Below the pieces are notes generated by a model. It was not told the DNA's origin. It ran no database searches and saw nothing but the letters and a program-made list of their open reading frames with translations. DNA of 64,000 nt from Clostridiaceae bacterium (lineage in GTDB: Bacteria; Bacillota; Clostridia; Tissierellales; Sporanaerobacteraceae), in the NCBI GenBank assembly GCA_019391515.1, contig JAHXQP010000007.1, positions 62,001 to 126,000 of the forward strand, in the 5' to 3' direction. Below, piece after piece: positions 8,720 through 17,162 of the stretch; position 1 is the first letter of the stretch; each line of letters begins with the position of its first letter. The position numbers were made by a program, and so were the translations under genes.

Positions 8720-10066
8720 ATGGAAAAGAACACGAGAGAAGTTGCCCTTAAAATATTGATTGATATAAATAAAAAAGGTGCTTATTCAAATATAGCATTG
8801 AATAAGTATATGGTTTCAAATATAAATAAATTAGATGAAAATTTCACAAGAGAAATAGTTTATGGAGTATTAGAGAATAGATTATATTTAGATTGGATAA
8901 TATCAAAGGTTTCTAAAATAAAAGTGAAAAAAATAGATCCTATTATTTTAGAAATTTTGAGAATAGGTGTATATCAAATCATGTTTATGGAAAAGGTTCC
9001 AAATAGTGCAGCTGTAAATGAATCTGTAAAATTAGCAAAAAAATATTCTCACAAAGGTTCAGTTTCTTATGTAAATGGAGTACTTAGAAATATTATTAGA
9101 AAAAGAGCAAGCATATTAAATATAGATATAAAAAATGACATTGACTATATATCAATTAAATATTCTCATCCTAAGTGGATGGTTAAAAGATGGATAGATG
9201 AATTTGGGGAAGATTTCACATTAGAATTATGTAAGGCAAATAATAAGAAACCAAAATTAAATATTAGAGCAAATAGGCTGAAAATTGATAGGGAAGCTTT
9301 AAAAAGCTTATTAAAAGCTAAAGGATATATTATTTTAGAAACTAAATATGCTTTAGATGGATTAATAATAGAAAATCCTTATAAAATTACAAACACAGAT
9401 GAATTTGAAAAGGGCTTGTTTACTATACAAGATGAAAGTAGTATGTTAGTTTCTCAAATAATGAACCCTAGGAAAAATAATATTGTATTAGATATATGTA
9501 GTGCGCCTGGCGGTAAAACTACACATATGGGCCAGTGCATGGAAAATAAGGGAAAGATAATAGCAAGGGATATTTATGATCATAAGCTAAAGTTGATTAA
9601 AGAAAACTCTAGTCGATTAGGAATAGATATAATAAATACAGAATTATTCGATGCTTTAAAGTTAGATGAAAAATTACTTTCAAAAGCAGATTATGTACTA
9701 GTGGATGCACCTTGTAGTGGTTTAGGATTAATAAGGAGAAGACCAGAGATAAAGTGGAATAGAAAGGAAGATGATATAGAAAAAATAAAAGAAATGCAAT
9801 ATATTATATTAAGGAATGCCAGTAAATATTTAAAACCAGGTGGTATTTTAATATATAGTACTTGCACTATTGAGCGAGAAGAGAATATTAATATGATTAG
9901 AGACTTTATTAAAGAAAACGATGAATTTCAATTAGTTGGTTTTGACCATCTTTTAGAGTCAAAGAAAAATATTGAAACTGCTGAAAAAGGATATATTGAA
10001 TTATTTCCTCATATTCATGATACTGATGGATTTTTTATAGCAAAGCTTTTAAAGAAAAACAAATAA
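8720..10066 (+). CDS. rsmB: 16S rRNA (cytosine-967 C5) methyltransferase RsmB
   Basis: A 448-residue enzyme with an N-terminal NusB-like RNA-binding domain (about 1-130) and a C-terminal Rossmann methyltransferase domain. SAM-binding DICSAPGGKTTHM lies near residue 258, followed by the two catalytic cysteine motifs DAPCSGLG and STCTIEREEN. It methylates C967 of 16S rRNA (E. coli numbering). The frame is open from 8684, but GGAGGTG (8708-8714) sets the start at ATG 8720. It lies upstream of rlmN, a second rRNA methylase. Confidence 0.95.
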   Translation: MEKNTREVALKILIDINKKGAYSNIALNKYMVSNINKLDENFTREIVYGVLENRLYLDWIISKVSKIKVKKIDPIILEILRIGVYQIMFMEKVPNSAAVNESVKLAKKYSHKGSVSYVNGVLRNIIRKRASILNIDIKNDIDYISIKYSHPKWMVKRWIDEFGEDFTLELCKANNKKPKLNIRANRLKIDREALKSLLKAKGYIILETKYALDGLIIENPYKITNTDEFEKGLFTIQDESSMLVSQIMNPRKNNIVLDICSAPGGKTTHMGQCMENKGKIIARDIYDHKLKLIKENSSRLGIDIINTELFDALKLDEKLLSKADYVLVDAPCSGLGLIRRRPEIKWNRKEDDIEKIKEMQYIILRNASKYLKPGGILIYSTCTIEREENINMIRDFIKENDEFQLVGFDHLLESKKNIETAEKGYIELFPHIHDTDGFFIAKLLKKNK

Positions 10067-10119
10067 AATTTCATCGGTTATGATATAATATTTAATTAAG
10101 AAAAGTTAGGAGGATATTT

Positions 10120-11154
10120 TTGCAGAAAATAGATCTTAAAAATTTATCTTTAAGAGAAACTAAAGACTTATTTCTTGAACTAGGAGAGAAAGAATACAGA
10201 GGAGAACAAGTTTTTAATTTCATCCATAAAAATATGGAGACTTCAATATCTAAAATAACAGCTCTGTCCAAAGCTCTCAGGGACAAGCTAGAAAAAGACT
10301 ACACTATAGGAGATATTTCCATCTTAGAGAGATATGATTCAAAAATAGATGCTACAAAAAAATACTTATTTTTATTAGAAGATGGTAATGTAATTGAAAG
10401 TGTAGCTATGAAATACAAATATGGGACTTCAGCTTGTATTTCTACCCAAGTAGGTTGCAGAATGGGATGTGTATTTTGTGCCTCTACTAAAGAAGGGCTT
10501 GTAAGAAATTTAACTCCAGGAGAAATATTAAGTGAAGTTTATAATATTCAAAAGGACCTTAATACAAAGCTTAGTAATATTGTTTTAATGGGAAGTGGAG
10601 AGCCACTAGATAACTATGAGAATGTAATTAAATTTTTAAATATATTACATGATAGTAAAGGGCAAAATTTCGGATATAGAAATATTACTTTATCCACTTG
10701 TGGATTAGTTCCTAAAATATATAAATTAGCTGATGAGGATATTCCAATTACTTTGTCTATATCTCTTCATTCTCCATTTGATGAAGAAAGAAAAAAGATA
10801 ATGCCTATAGGAAATAAATATAAAATAGAAGAGATTTTAGATGCATGTTATTATTATATAGAAAAAACCAATAGAAGAGTAACTTTTGAGTATACTGTAA
10901 TTAATGGTGTAAATGATAGAAAAAAAGATTTGGAAGAATTAAGTAGGATATTAAAAGGGCTTTTATGCCATGTGAATTTAATCCCTTTAAACCCTATTGA
11001 AGAATTCAATAAGACAAAAGCTAGTGGAAATACTATAAAAGAATTTAAAGATGGATTGAATCAAAATGGAATAGCTACAACTATTAGAAGGGAAATGGGC
11101 TCAGATATTAATGCAGCTTGTGGCCAATTAAGGAGAAAATACATAAAAGGCTAA
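10120..11154 (+). CDS. rlmN: Dual-specificity 23S rRNA A2503 / tRNA A37 C2-methyltransferase RlmN
   Basis: A 344-residue radical SAM methylase. The iron-sulfur cluster motif CRMGCVFC gives Cys113, Cys117 and Cys120. Cys106 (in SACISTQ) and Cys334 (in AACGQLRRK) match the two extra cysteines that RlmN needs for its methyl-carrying mechanism. The start is TTG 10120 with AGGAGG 6 bases upstream; no ATG fits. The related resistance methylase Cfr acts on C8, but conserved core context here and in other Firmicutes points to RlmN. It is followed by the phosphatase-kinase pair. Confidence 0.94.
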   Translation: MQKIDLKNLSLRETKDLFLELGEKEYRGEQVFNFIHKNMETSISKITALSKALRDKLEKDYTIGDISILERYDSKIDATKKYLFLLEDGNVIESVAMKYKYGTSACISTQVGCRMGCVFCASTKEGLVRNLTPGEILSEVYNIQKDLNTKLSNIVLMGSGEPLDNYENVIKFLNILHDSKGQNFGYRNITLSTCGLVPKIYKLADEDIPITLSISLHSPFDEERKKIMPIGNKYKIEEILDACYYYIEKTNRRVTFEYTVINGVNDRKKDLEELSRILKGLLCHVNLIPLNPIEEFNKTKASGNTIKEFKDGLNQNGIATTIRREMGSDINAACGQLRRKYIKG

Positions 11155-11183
11155 TAAGCAAGATAGCTTGGCGAGGTGATAAT

Positions 11184-11918
11184 ATGTTTATTGGAGTGAG
11201 TACAGATAAGGGAAAAGTAAGAAAAAATAATCAAGATTCTTATTTTGTTTCAGAGGATATAGAATTACCTTTATTTATTGTGGCCGATGGAATGGGTGGA
11301 CATAAAGCAGGAGAAGTAGCAAGCAATATGGCTGCAGAAATTGTTAAAAATTTTTTCATGGAAAAAAAAGAAGAATTAAAGAAAAGCAAAGCAGATATTT
11401 TTAAATTCATTAGATCCGCGGTTGAAAAGGCTAATACAATAATTCATAAAAAATCTATTGAAAATGATGAGTTTTATGGAATGGGAACAACTATAACTAT
11501 GGCTTATGTTTCTGAAGATAAATTATATGTAGGCCATGTTGGTGATAGTAGAGCCTATTTATTAAGAGATAATAAATTTATTCAATTAACTGAGGATCAT
11601 TCTCTTGTAGCGGAAATGGTTAAAAAAGGGAGCATAAGTGAAGAAGAAGCGGAGTGTCATCCTCAGAGGAATATAATAACTAGAGCCATTGGGACAGATG
11701 AGGAAGTAATAACAGATGTTATAGTTGAAAATATTTATAAAGACGATATTTTGTTATTATGTACAGATGGATTAACGAATATGTTGAATGATGATGAGAT
11801 AAAAGAAATTCTAATAAATAAAATAGATTTACAAAAAAACTGTAATAGTCTAGTAAAGCAAGCCAATAAGTTAGGCGGAATTGACAATATGACTGTTATA
11901 GCTATTAAATTGGTATGA
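11184..11918 (+). CDS. prpC: PP2C-family Ser/Thr phosphatase, partner of PrkC
   Basis: A 244-residue metal-dependent phosphatase of the Stp1/PrpC type. It has all core motifs: NQDSYF, DGMGGHKAGEVAS, GTTITMAYV, GHVGDSRAYLL, CTDGLTNML and GGIDNMTVI, with the metal-binding aspartates in place. It should dephosphorylate PrkC and its substrates. The frame extends back to 11118 inside rlmN, but GAGGTGAT at 11173-11180 sets ATG 11184. The prkC GTG lies 14 bases after its stop, so kinase and phosphatase are co-transcribed. Confidence 0.94.
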   Translation: MFIGVSTDKGKVRKNNQDSYFVSEDIELPLFIVADGMGGHKAGEVASNMAAEIVKNFFMEKKEELKKSKADIFKFIRSAVEKANTIIHKKSIENDEFYGMGTTITMAYVSEDKLYVGHVGDSRAYLLRDNKFIQLTEDHSLVAEMVKKGSISEEEAECHPQRNIITRAIGTDEEVITDVIVENIYKDDILLLCTDGLTNMLNDDEIKEILINKIDLQKNCNSLVKQANKLGGIDNMTVIAIKLV

Positions 11919-11932
11919 ATTGAGGTGATAAT

Positions 11933-13801
11933 GTGGTTGAGATAATTGGAAAAGTTTTAGGAGGAAGATATGAAATAATTGAAAAGATTGGCGAAGGAGG
12001 AATGGCATTAGTTTATAAAGCAAGATGTAGATTGTTAAATAGATATGTAGCTGTAAAAATATTGAGAGATGAGTTAACTAATGATGAAGAATTTATAAAT
12101 AAATTTAGACGTGAATCTCAGGCTGCGGCTAGTTTGTCTCATCCTAATATTGTTAGTATCTATGATGTTGGTGTAGAAAATGATATACACTACATTGTTA
12201 TGGAATATATAAAAGGTAAGACATTAAAAGATATTATAGATGAAAAAGATAAGTTAAGTCCAGAAGAAACTATCGATTATACTATACAAATTGCTGAGGC
12301 ATTAGGGCATGCTCATAAAAATCATATAATTCATAGAGACATAAAACCTCACAATATTATGGTGACAGATGATAAAAGAATTAAGGTTACAGATTTTGGT
12401 ATAGCTAGAGCGGCTACATCTGCAACTATGACCAATACTTCTAGTGTTATTGGTTCAGTACATTATTTTTCGCCAGAACAAGCAAGAGGGAGATTTACAG
12501 ATGAAAAATCAGATATATATTCTCTTGGTATAGTGATGTATGAAATGATAACGGGTAAAATACCTTTTGAAGGAGAAAGTCCTATTTCTGTTGCGTTGAA
12601 GCATGTAGAAGAAGAAATAACTCCTCCTAGTCATATTGATAGTAGCGTACCTAAAAACATTGAGCATATTATTATGAAATCTGCGAGGAAGGATCAAATG
12701 GAAAGATATAAAAATACAGAAGAGTTATTAAAAGATCTCAGAAAAGTAAAATACTCAGGTGGAGATGTAGAGTTTACTGATGATAATAGTAATTTTGATT
12801 CAAAGACTGTAATACTACCGCCAGTAGAAAGCAACAAAAAAGAAAAGAAAAAAGGGTTAAATAAGAATGGGAAGAAAAAGAAACCAGAAAAGAAAAAAGA
12901 TAAAAAAGGAAGTAAAAAAGCAGTATTTTTAGGCATTTTACTTGCTTTTTTATTGGTAAATGGTATAGCTTTTGGATTTTTAAAATTTAAGGAAAGTTTT
13001 ATGTCTAGAGAAGTAGAAGTACCAGATTTAGTTGGTGTTCAAGAAGAAATAGCTAAAGAAAAGATAGAAGAAATGGGTCTTAAATTTATTGTTAAAGATA
13101 GATCTTATAGTTCAGATTTTAAAGAAGGAGAAATAATGTGGCAAAATGAAGAAGCGGGAAAAGTGGTAAAAAAAGGTTTCCCTATTGAAGTTACCGTTAG
13201 TAAAGGTAAGAAAAAAGTTAAGGTACCAAAATTAACCGGGAAAGATTTAGGCGAAATAGAATTTATATTAGATGATTTAGGTCTTAAAGAAGGAAATATA
13301 GACTATCAATATAGTGATAGTATTCCTAAAAATATAATTATCAGCCAAAGTCCTCGACCTGATACAGAAATAGAAGAGGGTAGTGTGATAGATCTAGTTA
13401 TTAGTAAAGGACCAGAAATTAGGACCTCAACTATACCTAACCTTGTAGGCTTAAGAGAAAATGAAGCTAAGCGAGCTGTCGTAGCTAAAGGATTAGTAGT
13501 TGGCAATATCAGATATCAATCTAGTGATAGTGTAGAAAAAGGAATAGTATTATGGCAAAGTTATCAGCAAGGCACTAAAGTTCAACAAAATACTAGCATA
13601 GATTTAGTTGTAAGTAGTGGACCAGAAAAAAAAGAAGATAGAAAAGAACCAGGAGATACTACTAAACCAGGAGACACTACTAAGCCAGGAGATACTACTA
13701 AGCCAGGAGATACTACTAAACCAGGGGATACTACTAAACCAGGACAAGGCAAAGATCCGGAAGATGATGAGGATCTTCCTCCAACAGAAGACCAACAATA
13801 A
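11933..13801 (+). CDS. prkC: PASTA-domain membrane Ser/Thr kinase PrkC (Stk)
   Basis: A 622-residue kinase starting at GTG 11933 (GAGGTG 5 bases upstream; the ATG at 11931 is in another frame and stops after four codons). The Hanks-type kinase domain (about 10-268) has GEGGMALVYKA, catalytic HRDIKPHN, DFGIARA and an activation loop rich in threonine. A lysine-rich linker, one membrane helix (about 330-350) and three PASTA repeats (about 358-562) follow. PASTA repeats bind muropeptides outside the cell. The C-terminus carries five PGDTTK repeats and an acidic end. In relatives it controls cell-wall metabolism and spore germination. Confidence 0.95.
   Translation: MVEIIGKVLGGRYEIIEKIGEGGMALVYKARCRLLNRYVAVKILRDELTNDEEFINKFRRESQAAASLSHPNIVSIYDVGVENDIHYIVMEYIKGKTLKDIIDEKDKLSPEETIDYTIQIAEALGHAHKNHIIHRDIKPHNIMVTDDKRIKVTDFGIARAATSATMTNTSSVIGSVHYFSPEQARGRFTDEKSDIYSLGIVMYEMITGKIPFEGESPISVALKHVEEEITPPSHIDSSVPKNIEHIIMKSARKDQMERYKNTEELLKDLRKVKYSGGDVEFTDDNSNFDSKTVILPPVESNKKEKKKGLNKNGKKKKPEKKKDKKGSKKAVFLGILLAFLLVNGIAFGFLKFKESFMSREVEVPDLVGVQEEIAKEKIEEMGLKFIVKDRSYSSDFKEGEIMWQNEEAGKVVKKGFPIEVTVSKGKKKVKVPKLTGKDLGEIEFILDDLGLKEGNIDYQYSDSIPKNIIISQSPRPDTEIEEGSVIDLVISKGPEIRTSTIPNLVGLRENEAKRAVVAKGLVVGNIRYQSSDSVEKGIVLWQSYQQGTKVQQNTSIDLVVSSGPEKKEDRKEPGDTTKPGDTTKPGDTTKPGDTTKPGDTTKPGQGKDPEDDEDLPPTEDQQ
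13649..13738 (+). repeat. Five tandem 18-bp repeats coding PGDTTK in the PrkC tail
   Basis: Units begin at 13649, 13667, 13685, 13703 and 13721. Each encodes PGDTTK and differs from the others only at a few third positions; a partial unit (PG) follows at 13739. The region encodes an extracellular, proline- and threonine-rich tail. Confidence 0.95.
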
Positions 13802-13843
13802 TTATTAAAAAAACTTATGATAATTAAACCTAGGAGGTAATAG

Positions 13844-14725
13844 ATGGTAGAAGGAATTATTATTAAAGGCATAGGTGGATTTTACTATGTGAAAACAGAT
13901 ACTGGAATATATGAATGTAGGGCAAGGGGAGTTTTTAGAGAAAATAAAATAACTCCCCTTATAGGGGACAGAGTGAAGATACGAGAAAATAATTTGGATA
14001 TGACAGGTTATGTGGAAGAGATTATGGAAAGGAAAACAGAGCTTATAAGGCCCCCTGTAGCTAATGTAACCCAAGCTGTAATAGTAATGGGTGTTAAAAG
14101 TCCATCTTTGAATCTGTGGCTTCTGGATAGGTTTTTAGTGTTAGCCGAAGAACAGAAATTAAATGTAGTTATACTTATAAATAAGATAGATTTAGATAAT
14201 AATTCAATTGCAAAAAATATTTATAAAACTTATTCTAGTATGGGATATAAAGTTATATTATCTAGTTGTACTTTAAATAAAGGTGTAGATATTTTAAAGG
14301 AAGTTCTTAAAGATGAAGTAACTGTATTTGCAGGACCTTCAGGAGTAGGAAAATCTTCTGTTTTAAATAAGGTACAGCCAAATTTAAAGCTTAAAACAGG
14401 TGAAATAAGTGAGAAGACTAAAAGGGGAAAACATACTACAAGACATGTAGAACTTATAGAGTTAGATGTTGGAGGATATGTATTAGATACTCCTGGCTTT
14501 AGTTCTTTAAAATTGGATTTTATTGAGACGGAGAATGAATTACAGCACTATTTTAAAGATATAAGAAAATACAGTGATCATTGTAAGTTCAATAGTTGTT
14601 TACATGTTAAAGAACCTGATTGCGAAGTAAAAAAACAATTGGAATTAGGAAATATAAGTGAAGAAAGATATAATAACTATTTAAATTTTTTAGATGAAGT
14701 AAAAAGAAATACTAGGAGGTACTGA
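13844..14725 (+). CDS. rsgA: Small-subunit ribosome biogenesis GTPase RsgA
   Basis: A 293-residue circularly permuted GTPase that checks the 30S decoding centre late in assembly. It has an N-terminal OB-fold (about 1-70), then G4 NKID (near 108), G1 GPSGVGKSS (near 165) and G3 DTPGF in permuted order, and a C-terminal zinc knuckle with CKFNSCLHVKEPDC. The family also includes YloQ/CpgA of Bacillus, a PrkC substrate. GGAGG precedes ATG 13844. It overlaps the rpe ribosome binding site, indicating one transcript. Confidence 0.95.
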   Translation: MVEGIIIKGIGGFYYVKTDTGIYECRARGVFRENKITPLIGDRVKIRENNLDMTGYVEEIMERKTELIRPPVANVTQAVIVMGVKSPSLNLWLLDRFLVLAEEQKLNVVILINKIDLDNNSIAKNIYKTYSSMGYKVILSSCTLNKGVDILKEVLKDEVTVFAGPSGVGKSSVLNKVQPNLKLKTGEISEKTKRGKHTTRHVELIELDVGGYVLDTPGFSSLKLDFIETENELQHYFKDIRKYSDHCKFNSCLHVKEPDCEVKKQLELGNISEERYNNYLNFLDEVKRNTRRY

Positions 14726-14726
14726 T

Positions 14727-15374
14727 ATGGCAAAGATTTCACCATCAATTTTATCATCGGATTTTAGTAAATTAGGAGAAGAGATAAAAAAAATTGAAGA
14801 AGGTGGAGCAGATTATGTTCATTTAGATGTAATGGATGGTATATTTGTTCCAAATATAACTTTTGGCCCACCAGTTATAAAAAAGATAAGAAATACGACT
14901 GATATTCCTTTCGATGTGCATTTAATGATAGATAGACCTGAAAGATATATTGAAGATTTTGCTAAATCAGGAGCAGATATTATTACAGTACATGAAGAAT
15001 CTACTATACATCTTCACAGGACTATTCAAAGTATTAAAGGTTTTGGAAAGAAAGCAGGAGTTTCTTTAAATCCCTCAACCCCTATACAAAATATTGAGTA
15101 TGTATTAGATGATATTGATATGGTACTTATTATGACTGTTAATCCTGGATTTGGTGGACAATCCTTTATTACAGCTATGGAAAGAAAGATTAGATATCTT
15201 AGAAAGTTAATTTATGATAAAAAATTAGATGTAAAAATAGAAGTGGATGGAGGAATTAAACTAGACAATGCAAGACAAGTTATCGACTGGGGTGCAGATA
15301 TATTAGTAGTAGGATCAGATATTTTCAAATCAGATGATATAACAGGGAGAGTTAAGATGTTTAAAGAAGTTTAA
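14727..15374 (+). CDS. rpe: Ribulose-phosphate 3-epimerase
   Basis: A 215-residue TIM barrel enzyme interconverting ribulose 5-phosphate and xylulose 5-phosphate in the pentose phosphate pathway. Visible motifs are ISPSILSSDF, the metal-binding HLDVMDGIFVPNITFG, VHLMI, MTVNPGFGGQ and VDGGI. Its ATG lies one base past the rsgA stop, with GGAGG inside rsgA. The rsgA-rpe-thiN order is standard; here a riboswitch and thiT lie between rpe and thiN. Confidence 0.96.
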   Translation: MAKISPSILSSDFSKLGEEIKKIEEGGADYVHLDVMDGIFVPNITFGPPVIKKIRNTTDIPFDVHLMIDRPERYIEDFAKSGADIITVHEESTIHLHRTIQSIKGFGKKAGVSLNPSTPIQNIEYVLDDIDMVLIMTVNPGFGGQSFITAMERKIRYLRKLIYDKKLDVKIEVDGGIKLDNARQVIDWGADILVVGSDIFKSDDITGRVKMFKEV

Positions 15375-15376
15375 TA

Positions 15377-15404
15377 TTTACATTGAGAGTATTTATGATA
15401 CAAT
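15377..15404 (+). promoter_or_regulatory. Promoter for the thiT riboswitch transcript
   Basis: TTTACA (15377-15382) and TACAAT (15399-15404) with a 16-base spacer, just after rpe and about 25 bases before the TPP aptamer. Confidence 0.5.
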
Positions 15405-15426
15405 GAGATTAAAACTAAATATATTT

Positions 15427-15510
15427 ACAAGGGGAGCTTAAATGGCTGAGAGGAAACTTTTGGTGTTTCGACCCTTAAACCTGAACTAGGTAATGCTAGC
15501 GGAGGGAAAT
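15427..15510 (+). ncRNA. TPP (THI-box) riboswitch
   Basis: The aptamer shows the conserved TPP elements in order: AGGGGAGCT at the P1/P2 side, GGCTGAGAGG, then ACCCTTAAACCTGAACTAGG and AATGCTAGCGGAGGGAA closing the pyrophosphate-binding arm. When TPP binds, it should favour the terminator at 15532-15565 and shut off thiT. Confidence 0.93.
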
Positions 15511-15531
15511 AGTATTTTATCATGAATAAAC

Positions 15532-15565
15532 AAACCCATTACTTTTCAGGTAATGGGTTTTAATT
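15532..15565 (+). terminator. Riboswitch-controlled terminator
   Basis: AAACCCATTAC (15532-15542) and GTAATGGGTTT (15550-15560) make an 11-bp perfect stem with a 7-base loop and trailing T residues. It lies between the TPP aptamer and thiT, so it is the likely expression platform. Confidence 0.85.
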
Positions 15566-15592
15566 TTAATACTTTAAAGGAAGGTGGACAAG

Positions 15593-16135
15593 ATGAAAAG
15601 AAAATGGAGTACTAGAATGTTAGCTGAGGGAGGAGTTATGATTGCGTTATCTATTTTATTAAGTTATATTAAAGTATATCAAGCCCCTCAAGGGGGATCT
15701 GTTACAGCAGGAAGTATGATTCCCATAATGTTTTTTGCTATGAGATGGGGAGTTGGACCAGGAGTGTTTGTTGGTGCTATATATGGAATATTACATTTTA
15801 TTTTAAAACCTTATTTTTACCATCCGATACAATTCTTATTAGATTATCCTATAGCTTATGGATTTTTAGGTTTAGCTGGAATAGCAACTATGAAGAATGG
15901 AAAAACAAGTGGAAAAGATTATTTTATGATATTTTTAGGGGTATTGTTATCAATAGGAGGAAGATTTATATCTCATCTTCTTTCAGGAGTAATATTCTTT
16001 GCTGAATATGCAGGAGATCAAAATCCTTGGTTATATTCTATAGTATATAATGCAGGATATTTAGTTCCAGAACTTATTATTTCAGTTATAATATTGTTGC
16101 TTTTGTGGAAGCCTTTAAGTAGAATTGAAAAATAA
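15593..16135 (+). CDS. thiT: Thiamine transporter ThiT, ECF substrate-binding (S) component
   Basis: A 180-residue hydrophobic protein with about six membrane segments. It starts TRMLAEGGVMIALSILLSYIK and has the MRWGVGPGVFVGAIYG region typical of ThiT (YuaJ). ThiT captures thiamine and works with the shared ECF energizing module, which is not in this window. GGAAGGTGG places the start at ATG 15593 rather than the overlapping GTG 15584. The upstream TPP riboswitch independently supports a thiamine role. thiN follows 21 bases later. Confidence 0.93.
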   Translation: MKRKWSTRMLAEGGVMIALSILLSYIKVYQAPQGGSVTAGSMIPIMFFAMRWGVGPGVFVGAIYGILHFILKPYFYHPIQFLLDYPIAYGFLGLAGIATMKNGKTSGKDYFMIFLGVLLSIGGRFISHLLSGVIFFAEYAGDQNPWLYSIVYNAGYLVPELIISVIILLLLWKPLSRIEK

Positions 16136-16156
16136 TAAAAAGAATGGAAGGATTTT

Positions 16157-16792
16157 ATGAAAGGGTTAGTTGTTTCTAATGGAGAAATTAGTGATTTAAA
16201 TCAGTTGAAATATATATCAAAAGGTGTAGATTTCATAATATCTGCTGATGGAGGAACAAATTATATTTTAAAGGCTGGTATAAAGCCAGATTTAGTAGTT
16301 GGGGATTTAGATTCTATCGATAAGGATGTTTTAAATAAAATAAAAGAGGAAAATATTCAGATTTTAAAATTTCCTTCTCATAAAGATTATACAGATACAG
16401 AATTAGCCTTAAAATATTTAGCAGATAGGAAATTTGAAGAAATTATTCTTATGGGGGTCATAGGAACAAGGGTTGATCATACTCTAGCTAATGTACATTT
16501 ATTATATAATTTGTTCCAAAAAGGGATAAAAGGAATGATAATAAATGAAAAAAATACTATATATATAACAGATAATGAACTAGAGATTGAAAAAGAAGAA
16601 GGTACTTTTGTGTCTGTAATTCCTATTAATTCAGCTGGAGCAAAGGTTACCTTAAAAGGTTTCTTATATGAAACCGACAGGGCTGATTTTCACTTTTCTT
16701 CTACATTTGGAATAAGCAATGAAATAGTAGAAAAAAAAGGATATGTAAAGGTTGAAGAAGGAATATGTCTTATAATTAAATCTAAAGATTGA
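16157..16792 (+). CDS. thiN: Thiamine pyrophosphokinase
   Basis: A 211-residue enzyme converting imported thiamine directly to TPP with ATP. Motifs are SADGGTNYIL, VVGDLDSI, FPSHKDYTDTELAL and MGVIGTRVDHTLANV, which cover the catalytic and substrate-binding regions; a beta-sandwich C-terminal domain follows. It is co-oriented with thiT, so uptake and activation are likely regulated together by the riboswitch. A palindrome and a terminator follow. Confidence 0.95.
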   Translation: MKGLVVSNGEISDLNQLKYISKGVDFIISADGGTNYILKAGIKPDLVVGDLDSIDKDVLNKIKEENIQILKFPSHKDYTDTELALKYLADRKFEEIILMGVIGTRVDHTLANVHLLYNLFQKGIKGMIINEKNTIYITDNELEIEKEEGTFVSVIPINSAGAKVTLKGFLYETDRADFHFSSTFGISNEIVEKKGYVKVEEGICLIIKSKD

Positions 16793-16801
16793 AAGAGTTT
16801 A

Positions 16802-16819
16802 TTTTGCAATCTTGCAAAA
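16802..16819. repeat. 8-bp inverted repeat after thiN
   Basis: TTTTGCAA (16802-16809) and TTGCAAAA (16812-16819) are separated by two bases, 10 bases after the thiN stop. It could be an operator half-site pair or chance. Confidence 0.4.
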
Positions 16820-16841
16820 ATAATATATCTATGTTAAACAG

Positions 16842-16890
16842 AGTAGTTTTTTCAAGATAACTTTAATTATCTTGTGAAAGCTACTTTTTT
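16842..16890 (+). terminator. Rho-independent terminator after thiN
   Basis: A long, slightly imperfect stem: AGTAG plus a T-run plus CAAGATAA (16842-16860) against TTATCTTGTGAAAGCTACT (16867-16885), ending in a run of T. Confidence 0.75.
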
Positions 16891-16948
16891 GTAACCTGTG
16901 AATGTATCCTGAATAATATGTATTAAAGGTAACTTTGAGGTGATAGAA

Positions 16949-17125
16949 GTGAAAAGATTTTTCAGGAAATTTCGTTGTAGGTGGACAATAGAAAAAATAG
17001 CTGGATTGCTTTTAGTTTTAATAGGAACACTAATAATTTTAAAAGTTGTTCCTTCAAGCATCTGGTTTTTTATATTTGGACTCATTTTCATATGTGCTGG
17101 ACTGTATCTTATAAAAAAGGGATAG
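16949..17125 (+). CDS. Small two-helix membrane protein of unknown function
   Basis: I do not recognise this 58-residue protein. It has a basic N-terminus (KRFFRKFRCRW), then two hydrophobic helices (about 17-34 and 38-55) separated by VPSS, and a lysine-glycine end. GAGGTGA (16937-16943) favours GTG 16949; an in-frame GTG at 16940 overlaps that site. Terminators flank it on both sides, so it is its own unit. It lies between thiN and rpmB, the place where Bacillus subtilis encodes SpoVM, but it does not resemble SpoVM. Confidence 0.6.
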   Translation: MKRFFRKFRCRWTIEKIAGLLLVLIGTLIILKVVPSSIWFFIFGLIFICAGLYLIKKG

Positions 17126-17127
17126 AG

Positions 17128-17162
17128 AAAAGGCTTCCGATTATTCATAGGAAGCCTTTTTC
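17128..17162. terminator. Bidirectional terminator shared by the small membrane gene and rpmB
   Basis: AAAAGGCTTCC (17128-17138) pairs with GGAAGCCTTTT (17150-17160) over an 11-base loop. T runs follow on the plus strand, and A runs before the stem serve as the T run on the minus strand. It separates convergent genes. Confidence 0.85.

Noticed and set aside
13649-13745. Tandem repeats considered as a CRISPR array
   Set aside because: Units are 18 bp, contiguous without unique spacers, and code in frame within prkC.
13617-13808. Second plus-strand frame through the prkC repeat
   Set aside because: An out-of-frame reading of the same 18-bp repeat; low complexity and no independent start signal.
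13582-13872. Minus-strand open frame rich in SPGLVV repeats
   Set aside because: It is the reverse of the PGDTTK repeats in prkC; tandem 18-bp units keep several frames open. No ribosome binding site.
15745-16005. Plus-strand frame overlapping thiT
   Set aside because: Lies wholly inside thiT in another frame and lacks a ribosome binding site.
16793-17162. Search for a SpoVM gene between thiN and rpmB
   Set aside because: No short frame resembling SpoVM was found; only a 9-codon and shorter frames besides the membrane protein.
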